The notes under the pieces: model-generated
What the model was told of the DNA's origin: nothing
Seen by the model: only the letters and a program-made list of their open reading frames with translations
The model's database searches: none
Position numbers and translations under genes: made by a program
Part shown: positions 6,811 to 14,666 of the stretch, one piece after another
How the letters are laid out: each line of letters starts with the position of its first letter
Position numbering within the stretch: the stretch's first letter is position 1
Assembly (NCBI GenBank): GCA_020347085.1
Contig: CP070769.1
Coordinates: 1,054,714-1,070,112 of the forward strand
Origin: Desulfobacterales bacterium
GTDB lineage: Bacteria; Desulfobacterota; Desulfobacteria; Desulfobacterales; C00003060
Length of the DNA stretch: 15,399 nt
Reading direction: 5' to 3'

Positions 6811-6815
6811 TATCC

Positions 6816-7262
6816 ATGGAGTACATCAAAATACGATTTGGCAAGAATCTTGAAGAGATGCACAGCAGGCTCCAGAGGAGCATAGACGACATGTTTCGTC
6901 GGGTCAACCCTATGCTGATCATGCCGGAGCAAACCTGGCGCCCCCAGATCGATATTTATGAAACACCCGATGAGATTATCATCATTGGGGAGATCTCCGG
7001 TGTACAAAAGGAAGATCTCGAGGTGGAACTCGATCAGGGCGCCGTAAGGATCTCGGGCAGGAGGCGCGAAATCCCCCATGTTCCAGGGATGAGATATCAT
7101 CTGGCGGAGATTGCTTATGGCAGCTTTGAAAGGATCTTGCTGCTACCGGTGCCAATCAATCCCGAAGGCGTCACGGCGTCATACACCAATGGCCTGCTCA
7201 AAATCACCATGGCAAAAAGACCTCGGGACCAGGTTCATCGGGTCCCTATCGAAGACGAATAG
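6816..7262 (+). CDS. Hsp20/alpha-crystallin small heat-shock protein
   Basis: This ATP-independent holdase chaperone binds unfolding proteins in the cytoplasm. The 148-residue protein has a short N-terminal arm (1-40, with a MFRRVNP segment), an alpha-crystallin domain at about 42-136 (RPQIDIYETPDEIIIIGEI, then VRISGRR, GSFERILLLP and the family-typical NGLLKITMAK) and a short tail with HRVPIEDE, where V-P-I resembles the IxI oligomerisation motif. It has a strong GAGGAG ribosome binding site and is followed by lon after 24 bases, so the two are very probably cotranscribed. The pairing is functional: Hsp20 holds damaged proteins and Lon degrades them. Confidence 0.93.
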   Translation: MEYIKIRFGKNLEEMHSRLQRSIDDMFRRVNPMLIMPEQTWRPQIDIYETPDEIIIIGEISGVQKEDLEVELDQGAVRISGRRREIPHVPGMRYHLAEIAYGSFERILLLPVPINPEGVTASYTNGLLKITMAKRPRDQVHRVPIEDE

Positions 7263-7286
7263 ATTAAATGATCGGGAGACATAGTA

Positions 7287-9656
7287 ATGGAAACAGAACA
7301 TCATCGTGAGAGTTCCCCGCAGGAGGAGGAAACCCGTAAAATGCCAGAGGCCCTGCCGATTTTACCGGTCATGGATGCGGCGGTTTTTCCTAAGATGGTC
7401 CTTCCCTTGGTGGTGCAAGAAAAGGCATCCCAGTTGCTCGTGGACGAGGCCATGGCCAAAGACCGCTTGATCGGGCTCATTGTTTCTAAGAAGACGAACC
7501 TGAAAGAATCATATGAACCATCGGACCTTTACAGCGTAGGCACTGCGGCGTTGATCTTGAAGATGTCTAAACCGGATGAGAATGCCACCCAACTTCTGGT
7601 CCAGGGAATCGGTCGATTACGTATATTGGAGTACTTACAGGACAAACCATATCTTCGCGCCCGGATCGCGCTTATCCCTGAGCAAACGATCAAGGACATG
7701 GAAGTAGATGCCATGATGAGCAACCTTGTGGGTTTGTATCAAAAAGTCTTGGAACTTTCTCCGTACGTGCCGAAGGAGTTGGGAAGTCTGGCCAAATCTC
7801 TTGATGAGGGGGGCATGTTGGCAGATCTCATTGCCTCCAGCTTGAACATTTCCAAAGACGAAAAGCAGCAGATCCTTGAAGCTGAGGATATAAAGGAACG
7901 TCTGACAGAGGTCACCCGGTTGATCAATAGAGAACTCCAAGTCCTTGACTTGGGACAGAAGATCCAATCGCAGGTCAAACAGGATATGGATAAGGCCCAG
8001 CGGGATTTCTACCTGCGGCAGCAGTTGAAAGCGATCAAGGAAGAACTGGGTGAAAAGGATGAGGACAAGACAGCGCTTGAGGATTATCAGAGCAAGATTG
8101 CGGAAAAGGATCTTCCAGAGGAAGCGAAAAGAGAGGCTGAGCGAGAATTGGACCGCCTAGCCCGTATGCATCCGTCTTCAGCCGAGTACACAGTGGCGAC
8201 CACCTACCTGGACTGGCTGACTGCACTTCCCTGGAACGAGAGCACGGAGGATATACTCGATATCAAGAAGGCCCAGAAGGTATTGGATGAAGACCATTAT
8301 AACCTTGATAAAGTCAAAAAACGTATCATTGAATACCTGGCAGTTCGCAAGCTCAAACCTGATTCCAAGGGGCCGATTCTGTGCTTTGTGGGCCCTCCGG
8401 GCACCGGTAAAACGTCCCTCGGGCGTTCGATTGCCCGAGCTTTAGGGAGAAAGTTTGTCCGCATATCTCTTGGGGGCGTACGGGATGAGGCAGAGATTCG
8501 CGGCCACCGGCGGACCTACGTGGGTGCGCTGCCTGGACGCATCATCCAAGGTGTCAGGCGGGCCGAAAGCAATAACCCGGTCTTCATGTTGGATGAAATC
8601 GATAAAGTAGGTACCGACTTCCGGGGCGATCCCTCCTCGGCCCTCCTTGAGGTCCTGGATCCTGAACAAAACTTCTCTTTCTCAGATCATTACCTGGATG
8701 TTCCCTTTGACCTCTCAAAGGTCATGTTTATTACTACCGGTAATATCCTGGACACCATTCCCCCGGCCCTTCGGGACCGCATGGAGGTGTTGGACCTCTT
8801 GGGTTATACGCAGGACGAAAAAGTGAAGATTGCGCAGCGCCATCTCATACCCCGCCAGTTGGAAGCTCACGGTTTGGCGCCCGAACAGCTTAAGATCACT
8901 GCGGGTGCCATCAGGCAGGTCATATCTGGCTATACGCGGGAAGCTGGTTTGAGGAACTTGGAACGAGAGCTGGCAGCCATCTGTCGGGGCGTGGCTTGTG
9001 TGGTGGCAGAAGGGTGCAAGGGCCTTGGTTCTTCACGCGTGACCGCAAGGGACATCCATAAGTTTCTGGGGCCCGTCCGCTTTCGTTCTGAGATGGGCGA
9101 GCGGATATCAACGCCTGGCGTGGCAGCCGGGCTGGCGTGGACCCAAACCGGTGGGGACCTCCTTTTTGTAGAAGCCACGAAGATGAAAGGACAACGTGCC
9201 TTAACCCTGACTGGCCAGCTCGGGGAGGTCATGAAGGAATCTGCTACGGCAGCCCTTAGCTTTGTCCGTTCGCACGCCAAGGAGATTGGCATACCTGAAG
9301 ACTTTTATGAGAATCAGGAAATTCATATCCATGTACCGGCCGGCGCGATCCCCAAGGACGGACCCTCGGCTGGCGTCACCATGCTGACCGCGTTGGCTTC
9401 CCTCCTGACTGATAGGACCGTGGCTAGCGACTTGGCCATGACAGGTGAGATTACATTGAGGGGCCAGGTGCTTCCGGTCGGAGGTATCAAAGAAAAGGTG
9501 CTGGCCGCGCACCGGGCTGGGATCAAGGCCGTCCTCCTCCCTAAGTGGAACGAGAAGGACCTTGAGGATGTCCCTAAGAAAGTCCGAAACTCTCTTAAGT
9601 TTCACTTCGTAGATACCATGGACGAGGTGCTAGATATCGCTGTGCCCGGGCATTAG
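7287..9656 (+). CDS. lon: ATP-dependent Lon protease
   Basis: Lon is a cytoplasmic hexameric AAA+ serine protease that degrades misfolded and some regulatory proteins. The 789-residue protein has the full layout: an N-terminal LON substrate-binding domain (about 22-215, LPILPVMDAAVFPKMVLPL at the start), a coiled region (about 215-310), an AAA+ module with Walker A GPPGTGKT (369-376), Walker B VFMLDEID and the arginine-finger region, then the peptidase domain with Ser694 in PKDGPSAGVTM and Lys737 in GGIKEKVLAAH, spaced 43 residues apart as in E. coli Lon. GGGAG precedes the ATG. A stem-loop terminator follows about 115 bases after the stop. Length and motifs are complete, with nothing missing. 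Confidence 0.97.
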   Translation: METEHHRESSPQEEETRKMPEALPILPVMDAAVFPKMVLPLVVQEKASQLLVDEAMAKDRLIGLIVSKKTNLKESYEPSDLYSVGTAALILKMSKPDENATQLLVQGIGRLRILEYLQDKPYLRARIALIPEQTIKDMEVDAMMSNLVGLYQKVLELSPYVPKELGSLAKSLDEGGMLADLIASSLNISKDEKQQILEAEDIKERLTEVTRLINRELQVLDLGQKIQSQVKQDMDKAQRDFYLRQQLKAIKEELGEKDEDKTALEDYQSKIAEKDLPEEAKREAERELDRLARMHPSSAEYTVATTYLDWLTALPWNESTEDILDIKKAQKVLDEDHYNLDKVKKRIIEYLAVRKLKPDSKGPILCFVGPPGTGKTSLGRSIARALGRKFVRISLGGVRDEAEIRGHRRTYVGALPGRIIQGVRRAESNNPVFMLDEIDKVGTDFRGDPSSALLEVLDPEQNFSFSDHYLDVPFDLSKVMFITTGNILDTIPPALRDRMEVLDLLGYTQDEKVKIAQRHLIPRQLEAHGLAPEQLKITAGAIRQVISGYTREAGLRNLERELAAICRGVACVVAEGCKGLGSSRVTARDIHKFLGPVRFRSEMGERISTPGVAAGLAWTQTGGDLLFVEATKMKGQRALTLTGQLGEVMKESATAALSFVRSHAKEIGIPEDFYENQEIHIHVPAGAIPKDGPSAGVTMLTALASLLTDRTVASDLAMTGEITLRGQVLPVGGIKEKVLAAHRAGIKAVLLPKWNEKDLEDVPKKVRNSLKFHFVDTMDEVLDIAVPGH

Positions 9657-9926
9657 GCCTCGGCGGCTCTCACCATCTTGAGGAAAGCAATTAGAAATCG
9701 AGACGTCTTCCTAGACTTTGGGCTTGAAAAACCCCGCCAATATGGTAAAGATCGACATAAGAAAGCATGAGGGTATTCAGACGCTGCTGAGTACCCTTTT
9801 TCTATAACCTTTGTGCAGCGTGGGCGGGTGCAGACGGCATTGCTCGGATGAAATCCGTGCGGTACGGGAGGTTCAAATCAGACCTGAAAACTAGCATCAT
9901 AGAAAGAATGGGGAATCGTAGTCAGC
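9657..9926. other. Gene-free interval between lon and the carboxylase cluster
   Basis: These 270 bases contain the lon terminator (9771-9801) and about 125 further bases leading to the biotin carrier gene. The latter include a small CGGAtgaaaTCCG hairpin near 9845-9857 and a GGTTCAAATC word. No coding frame with family features is present. The promoter of the carboxylase cluster should lie in 9802-9926, but no convincing -35/-10 pair was found. Confidence 0.45.
9771..9801 (+). terminator. Intrinsic terminator after lon
   Basis: GGGTATTCAG (9771-9780) pairs with CTGAGTACCC (9787-9796) over 10 bp, including one G-T wobble. The loop is 6 bases and five T residues follow directly. This is a classical Rho-independent terminator and separates the hsp20-lon operon from the methylmalonyl-CoA genes. 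Confidence 0.85.
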
Positions 9927-10382
9927 ATGAAGACCTTTGAACTCTCAATCGGAGACAAGACGTACAAAGTAGATGTTGAAAAGTTTGACGGCAAGCGAGC
10001 CATAGTACGGGTAGATGGCAAGCCTTACGAAATCGGGGTGAAAAAGGGCTCCAGCATAGTTTCGAGGCCCGCCCCACTATCAACGCCTACTCAGCCTGTT
10101 CCGGAAAAGGCGACACCGGCTGGCCCTGAGCCTCCCTTGGCTGGCGTGCCGTCTACCGCGTCAGGCGGAGAGGTAACCGCACCAATGCCTGGTCTGATAC
10201 TCGACATTATGGTAGCGATCGGGGATCAGGTGGTGGCCGGTACGCCCGTGATAAAGATGGAAGCCATGAAGATGGAGAATCAGATTCCCTCACCAGTAAA
10301 CGGAACGGTCAAGACCATTGCGGTCAAGGTAGGGGACAACGTTTCCACAGACGAGACTCTTATGGTGATAGAACAAGCATAG
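9927..10382 (+). CDS. Biotin carboxyl carrier protein of an acyl-CoA carboxylase/decarboxylase/transcarboxylase
   Basis: This carries biotin on a lysine and moves the carboxyl group between partner enzymes. The 151-residue protein has an N-terminal strand-rich segment (1-40, FELSIGDKTYKVDVEKF and a VDGKPYEIGVKK repeat), a flexible Pro/Ala-rich linker (46-78, many P, T, A residues) and a C-terminal biotinyl domain (82-151) with the canonical EAMKME, where Lys115 is the biotin site. The Pro at 87-88 (APMPG) and the final LMVIE strand are standard. GGGGA lies 11 bases before the ATG, which is a weak site. The carboxyltransferase gene follows after 24 bases. No biotin carboxylase is next to it, so whether the biotin is charged by ATP-dependent carboxylation or by transfer from another carboxylated substrate cannot be told. 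Confidence 0.92.
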   Translation: MKTFELSIGDKTYKVDVEKFDGKRAIVRVDGKPYEIGVKKGSSIVSRPAPLSTPTQPVPEKATPAGPEPPLAGVPSTASGGEVTAPMPGLILDIMVAIGDQVVAGTPVIKMEAMKMENQIPSPVNGTVKTIAVKVGDNVSTDETLMVIEQA

Positions 10383-10406
10383 AAAGCATAAGGCGGGAGA
10401 AATCTC

Positions 10407-11957
10407 ATGGCAAATGAAAACAAGATCCAAACCTTAATCGAAAAGACCGCGGAAGCCGAGGTGGGAGGTGGCGAGGATCGGATCGATGTGCAACACAAAA
10501 AGGGGAAATGGACAGCCCGGGAACGGATTCATTACCTGCTAGACCAGAACACCTTTGAAGAAATCGACAAGTTTGTCCTGCATCAATCCACAGATTTTGG
10601 CATGGACAAGAAAAGGTTCCCGGGAGACGGTGTTGTCACAGGGTACGGTCGTATCAACGGCCGATCTGTCTATGTCTTTGCCCAAGACTTTACCATATTG
10701 GGGGGATCATTAAGCCTAGCGGTAAGCAATAAGATCTGCAAGGTCATGGATCTTGCGCGAAAAAACGGCGCGCCACTCATCTGCTTGAACGATTCTGGGG
10801 GAGCCCGAATACAGGAAGGGGTCTCCAGCTTGGCAGGATACGGCAACATATTCATGCGAAACGTCCTCAGCAGCGGTGTGATTCCACAGATTTCGGCCAT
10901 TATGGGCCCGTGTGCAGGGGGTGCAGTCTACTCTCCGGCACTGACTGATTTCATCTTCATGGTGGAAGGGACCAGCTACATGTTTATTACTGGCCCCCAG
11001 GTCATCAAGTCCGTGACCCACGAAGATGTTACCCCGGAGAAGCTCGGAGGCGCTGTGACGCACAATGCCACCAGCGGCGTCGCCCACTTTTCGGGGAAAG
11101 ATGACTCGACGGTGTTAGACATGATCAAGGAGCTGTTGGGCTTTTTGCCTCAAAACTATCGCGAGCAGTCCCCTTGTGTTGAACCGACAGATGATCCGAA
11201 CCGAGCCGATACAGGACTTCGGGAGGTTGTCCCCGACAGCCCCAGACAACCGTATGACATACGCAAGATTATCGACGCAGTGGTGGACAATCACCATTTC
11301 TTTGAAGTACAGGCAAGGCATGCTTTAAATATCATCGTTGGTTTTGCCCGCTTAAATGGTCACCCGGTTGGCGTGGTGGCCAATCAACCTTCTTTCTTGG
11401 CGGGATGTTTGGATATCAATGCGTCCATCAAGGGTGCTCGATTCGTTCGTTTTTGCGATTGCTTTAACATTCCCCTTATCACTTTCTGTGATGTCCCCGG
11501 CTTTCTTCCTGGCACGGCTCAAGAATACGGGGGTATCATCAAGCATGGTGCCAAGCTCATCTACGCATACTGCGAAGCGGTCGTACCCAAGATTACCGTC
11601 ATCACCCGCAAGGCCTATGGTGGGGCTTATATTGTCATGTCAAGCAAGCACCTTTGGGGAGACATCAATTATGCATATCCGACAGCAGAGATTGCGGTGA
11701 TGGGACCGGAAGGGGCCGTCAATATTGTGTTTAAAAAGGAGATCAGTGCCGCTGACGACCCTGCAAAAAAAGAGGCTGAGATGATCGAGGAGTACCGCAG
11801 TATCTTTGCAAGCCCTTACCGGGCTGCTGAAAGAGGGTACATTGATGAGATTATCTTGCCTGAGCAGACGAGACCCAAGTTGATCAGGGCCCTTGCGTCC
11901 TTGAAGAATAAGCAAGACAGAATGCCCGCCAAGAAACACGACAATTTGCCTTTGTGA
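10407..11957 (+). CDS. Acyl-CoA carboxyltransferase subunit (propionyl-/methylmalonyl-CoA type)
   Basis: The 516-residue protein is the carboxyltransferase that moves CO2 between biotin and propionyl-CoA/methylmalonyl-CoA (PccB, MmdA or transcarboxylase 12S type). It has two crotonase-fold domains. The N-terminal domain contains RERIHYLLDQNTFEE, the oxyanion segment DSGGARIQEGV (129-139) and GPCAGGAVYSPALTDF (167-182). The C-terminal domain contains CDVPGFLPGTAQEYGGIIKH (from 361) and KAYGGAYIVMSSK (402-414). The ribosome binding site GGGAG is good. Context (biotin carrier upstream, B12 mutase downstream) supports propionyl/methylmalonyl-CoA as substrate over acetyl-CoA. The absence of a biotin carboxylase and of a membrane decarboxylase beta subunit nearby leaves three options: carboxylase, sodium-pumping decarboxylase, or pyruvate transcarboxylase. 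Confidence 0.93.
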   Translation: MANENKIQTLIEKTAEAEVGGGEDRIDVQHKKGKWTARERIHYLLDQNTFEEIDKFVLHQSTDFGMDKKRFPGDGVVTGYGRINGRSVYVFAQDFTILGGSLSLAVSNKICKVMDLARKNGAPLICLNDSGGARIQEGVSSLAGYGNIFMRNVLSSGVIPQISAIMGPCAGGAVYSPALTDFIFMVEGTSYMFITGPQVIKSVTHEDVTPEKLGGAVTHNATSGVAHFSGKDDSTVLDMIKELLGFLPQNYREQSPCVEPTDDPNRADTGLREVVPDSPRQPYDIRKIIDAVVDNHHFFEVQARHALNIIVGFARLNGHPVGVVANQPSFLAGCLDINASIKGARFVRFCDCFNIPLITFCDVPGFLPGTAQEYGGIIKHGAKLIYAYCEAVVPKITVITRKAYGGAYIVMSSKHLWGDINYAYPTAEIAVMGPEGAVNIVFKKEISAADDPAKKEAEMIEEYRSIFASPYRAAERGYIDEIILPEQTRPKLIRALASLKNKQDRMPAKKHDNLPL

Positions 11958-11998
11958 AGTAAGAATTTGGTAAGCCCATTACTGGTTCGCAAAATCTT

Positions 11999-12131
11999 TT
12001 CGAAATCCGAAATCCGAATATCGAAATCCAAAACACATCCGAATTTTCAAATTTCCTAATGTTTCAAACGACAGCCCTGCCAATGTGAATTTGTTTTGAA
12101 TGTCGTGTTTTGAATTTCGGATTTTTTCGAA
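11999..12131. repeat. MITE-like imperfect inverted repeat
   Basis: Left parts TTCGAA (11999-12004), ATCCGAAAT (12005-12013), AAAACAC (12030-12036) and CAAATT (12048-12053) are mirrored on the right by AATTTG (12088-12093), GTGTTTT (12105-12111), ATTTCGGAT (12114-12122) and TTCGAA (12126-12131). The left arm also repeats CGAAATCC three times. The stretch is far more AT-rich than the flanking genes and encodes nothing. It looks like a short non-autonomous palindromic element lying between the carboxyltransferase and mutase genes; I recall similar CGAAATCCGAA-type repeats in intergenic regions of Desulfobacterota genomes but have not searched. Confidence 0.6.
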
Positions 12132-12195
12132 CGATAGTCTAAACCTAATACTCTAAGGAGTTCATAAAAGCGCCATTTATGAGCACACACAGCAT

Positions 12196-13872
12196 ATGTA
12201 CGATGCCAAAAAGCTAAAAGAAATAGAAGAATCTTTGGATCCATGGGCCAGGAAGACCCAAGAGGTCCTTGATAAGCGCCCGGAGCGCAAGGACCGTTTT
12301 GAAACGCTTTCGGGGATCCCAGTGGAACGGGTCTATACCCCTCTCTCTGAACCTGAAATTGACTACATGGAAGACCTGGGATTTCCAGGAGATTACCCAT
12401 ACACCAGGGGCGTACAGCCCACCATGTATCGTGGACGACTCTGGACCATGCGGCAGTATGCTGGTTTTGCCAGCGCAGAGGAATCCAACAGGCGTTACAA
12501 ATACCTGCTGGAACAAGGCCAAACCGGCCTGAGCGTGGCCTTCGATCTTCCCACCCAGATCGGATATGACTCGGACCACCCCATGGCCCGTGGCGAAGTA
12601 GGTAAGGTCGGGGTTGCGATTGATTCCCTTAAGGACGTGGAAACCCTGTTTCAAGGGATTCCCCTTGGGCAGGTCAGTACTTCCATGACGATCAATGCCC
12701 CCGCCGCGGTTCTGTTAGCTATGTATGTGCAGACAGCCGCTGGGCAGGGAGTTGATTCTGCGAAACTGAGAGGCACCATCCAGAATGATATCCTGAAGGA
12801 GTATTCTGCCAGAGGCACTTATATATTTCCACCTGCACCGTCGATGCGTATCATTACGGATATCTTTTCCTTCTGCTCCAAGCACATTCCGATGTGGAAC
12901 ACCATCAGTATCAGCGGGTACCACATTCGGGAAGCTGGCTGCACAGCTGTCCAGGAGGTAGCCTTTACCCTGGCTAACGGAATCGCTTACGTGGAAGCGG
13001 CTCTGGAGGCAGGCCTTAAGGCGGATGATTTTGCGCCGCGCCTTTCCTTTTTCTTTAACGCACATCTGGATTTCTTTGAAGAGATTGCCAAGTTTCGGGC
13101 GGCACGGCGACTGTGGGCTAGAATCATGAAACAACGTTTTGGGGCACAATCTCCCAGGTCTCTCATGCTCCGGTTTCACACCCAGACAGCCGGAAGTACG
13201 CTCACGGCCCAGCAACCACAAAATAACATTACCAGGGTTACACTGCAGGCCCTTGCGGCTGTTTTAGGCGGCACCCAGTCGCTTCATACCAATTCCATGG
13301 ATGAGGCATTCTCGCTTCCGTCGGAAGAAGCTGTGCAAACAGCCCTGAGAACCCAACAGCTTATTGCCTATGAGTCAGGGGCGGCAAATACAGTTGATCC
13401 TTTGGGCGGCTCATTCTACGTGGAGCGTCTGACGAGTGGGATTGAAGAACGGGCACAGACTTACATCGACGAGATCGACAAAAAGGGTGGTGCTGTAGCC
13501 GCCATCGAACAGGGGTATATCCAAAAGGAGATACTGGAAAGCGCTTATGCATATCAGAAAGCCGTGGAGGCAGGGCACCAGATCGTGGTCGGCTTGAATA
13601 TGTTTCAAGATGAGGAGGTGCCTCCCAAAAACTTGCTGCGTGTCGATCCTGGCGTGATGGAATCTCAAGTCGCCAAACTGGAGCAATTAAAGGCTGGACG
13701 GGACAGCATCGCAGTTGACTCTGCCCTTAAGAAGCTCAAGCAATGTGCCCAGGGAAGTGACAATCTGATGCCGCCTATCATGGAAGCCGTGAAATGTTAT
13801 GCCACACTGGGAGAGATTTGTGACACGCTAAGAGAGGTATTTGGAGAGTACACGGCCATGTCGACCCTGTAG
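12196..13872 (+). CDS. mcmA1: Methylmalonyl-CoA mutase, large (catalytic) subunit
   Basis: With its B12-binding partner this converts (R)-methylmalonyl-CoA to succinyl-CoA by a radical rearrangement. The 558-residue protein is the substrate-binding TIM barrel only; the B12 domain is a separate gene 131 bases downstream. Substrate residues are visible: Tyr88 in MRQYAGF (Tyr89 of the Propionibacterium enzyme), Arg206 in YSARGTYIFPP (Arg207) and His243 in SISGYHIREAG (His244). The Tyr/Arg pair is that of methylmalonyl-CoA mutase, whereas isobutyryl-CoA mutases carry Phe/Gln. Further motifs are AFDLPTQIGYDSD, STSMTINAPAA and GGTQSLHTNSMDEA. The AAGGAG at 12155-12160 is 35 bases from this ATG, and an in-frame TAA just upstream excludes a longer protein from an ordinary start codon, so initiation is unusual. 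Confidence 0.94.
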   Translation: MYDAKKLKEIEESLDPWARKTQEVLDKRPERKDRFETLSGIPVERVYTPLSEPEIDYMEDLGFPGDYPYTRGVQPTMYRGRLWTMRQYAGFASAEESNRRYKYLLEQGQTGLSVAFDLPTQIGYDSDHPMARGEVGKVGVAIDSLKDVETLFQGIPLGQVSTSMTINAPAAVLLAMYVQTAAGQGVDSAKLRGTIQNDILKEYSARGTYIFPPAPSMRIITDIFSFCSKHIPMWNTISISGYHIREAGCTAVQEVAFTLANGIAYVEAALEAGLKADDFAPRLSFFFNAHLDFFEEIAKFRAARRLWARIMKQRFGAQSPRSLMLRFHTQTAGSTLTAQQPQNNITRVTLQALAAVLGGTQSLHTNSMDEAFSLPSEEAVQTALRTQQLIAYESGAANTVDPLGGSFYVERLTSGIEERAQTYIDEIDKKGGAVAAIEQGYIQKEILESAYAYQKAVEAGHQIVVGLNMFQDEEVPPKNLLRVDPGVMESQVAKLEQLKAGRDSIAVDSALKKLKQCAQGSDNLMPPIMEAVKCYATLGEICDTLREVFGEYTAMSTL

Positions 13873-13959
13873 TTGTTATGGTGAGCTAAGGTTGGGTCGT
13901 TGAAGAAACTGTTTAATCACTCGCTGTTGCAGTTGAATCAGACCGTGTTTCATCTTTTA

Positions 13960-13990
13960 ACTTTAGGCACTTTAGGTCACTTTAGGCACT
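13960..13990 (+). repeat. Short tandem repeat ACTTTAGG(T)C x3
   Basis: Three consecutive copies of ACTTTAGGC or ACTTTAGGTC run from 13960, followed by a partial ACT. They lie in the 131-base gap between the two mutase subunit genes, 14 bases before the small-subunit ATG, where a ribosome binding site would be expected. No purine-rich site is present there. Confidence 0.75.
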
Positions 13991-14003
13991 GCGTTATTGA
14001 CCA

Positions 14004-14402
14004 ATGACCAAGAAAAAGATTCGAGTTTTGGGTGCAAAACCTGGCCTGGACGGCCATGACCGAGGCATCAAGATCATCTGCTGTGCATTACGTGATGCTG
14101 GCATGGAAGTCATATACACGGGGTTGCGGCAGACCCCGGAACAGATTGTGCAGGCTGCGATCCAGGAAGATGTGGATGCCATCGCGATGAGCGTGCTCTC
14201 AGGTGCTCACGACTATCTTTTTCCCAGGGTCATGGAGCTTCTAAAGGAAGCCGGGGTAACCGATATCCTTGTTATAGGTGGCGGTATCATCCCTGAAGAG
14301 GATGTTCCCCAACTGAAAGATGCCGGCATTCAGGCCGTGTTTGGGCCCGGCACACCGACAACGGATATTATCCGATTTATAGAAAATAACGTCTCTCCGT
14401 AA
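14004..14402 (+). CDS. mcmA2: Methylmalonyl-CoA mutase, B12-binding small subunit
   Basis: This 132-residue protein is the cobalamin-binding Rossmann-like domain that supplies adenosylcobalamin to the large subunit. The base-off/His-on signature DxHxxG is present as Asp16, His18 and Gly21 (GLDGHDRG), where His18 ligates cobalt. Also visible are the SVLSG segment (63-67) that lines the nucleotide-loop pocket and the IGGGIIPEED turn (91-100), followed by VFGPGTPTTDI. It is complete and of usual length for the split enzymes of archaea and deltaproteobacteria. The ATG at 14004 has no ribosome binding site; a tandem repeat lies just upstream. The epimerase and the MeaB/ArgK chaperone that usually accompany it are not in the window. 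Confidence 0.94.
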   Translation: MTKKKIRVLGAKPGLDGHDRGIKIICCALRDAGMEVIYTGLRQTPEQIVQAAIQEDVDAIAMSVLSGAHDYLFPRVMELLKEAGVTDILVIGGGIIPEEDVPQLKDAGIQAVFGPGTPTTDIIRFIENNVSP

Positions 14403-14588
14403 TACATTTTCTATGTCTCCAACCTGGTACTTCAAGTCTGCGTAAGTCTCCAATCCTTCTTGCTAAGCTATGCTACACTCCAAAAAATCACCCTCACCCG
14501 GCTATCCCGAGCCCTATAGGATTAGGGATCGTCGGTCACTGGAATCAACTCTTAACAAATGTACGGGTCTTTAATGACCGCGGAATAG

Positions 14589-14666
14589 CCTCTTGGCGTG
14601 GGAGGCAATTTCATAGCCAAAAAGGCGGCATCTTCCGTCGTGTCCGAGTCCGGAAATTGCAAGAGG
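14589..14666 (+). ncRNA. Candidate structured RNA element of unknown class
   Basis: CCTCTTG (14589-14595) pairs with CAAGAGG (14660-14666), and GCAATTT (14605-14611) pairs with AAATTGC-side bases 14653-14659 directly inside it, leaving an asymmetric 9-base internal bulge (GCGTGGGAG) on the left only. The apical part can form a GCC-AAAAA-GGC hairpin. An outer CTTTA/TAAAG pairing is possible. Two adjoining long helices with a one-sided purine-rich bulge are the kind of layout seen in regulatory RNAs, but the class is unknown and no covariation was tested. Confidence 0.35.

Larger units (their letters stand above)
6398..6815. other. Divergent regulatory region between dksA and hsp20
   Basis: These 418 bases carry no gene. 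From left to right I see the dksA promoter (minus strand), a long two-part hairpin at 6491-6546, small inverted repeats (CGGG/CCCG at 6600-6624 and GGTAA/TTACC at 6661-6678), a good sigma70-type promoter at 6685-6713 for hsp20, and a leader of roughly 95 bases with two short hairpins, the second overlapping the ribosome binding site. No CIRCE element and no well-spaced sigma32 promoter were found. Confidence 0.6.

Noticed and set aside
9830..9885. Bases with GAAATCCGTGCGGTACGGGAGGTTC look faintly like domain V of a group II intron or a tRNA T-arm.
   Set aside because: The pairing needed for domain V does not form, no reverse transcriptase lies nearby, and the GGTTCAAATC word has no complementary T-stem.
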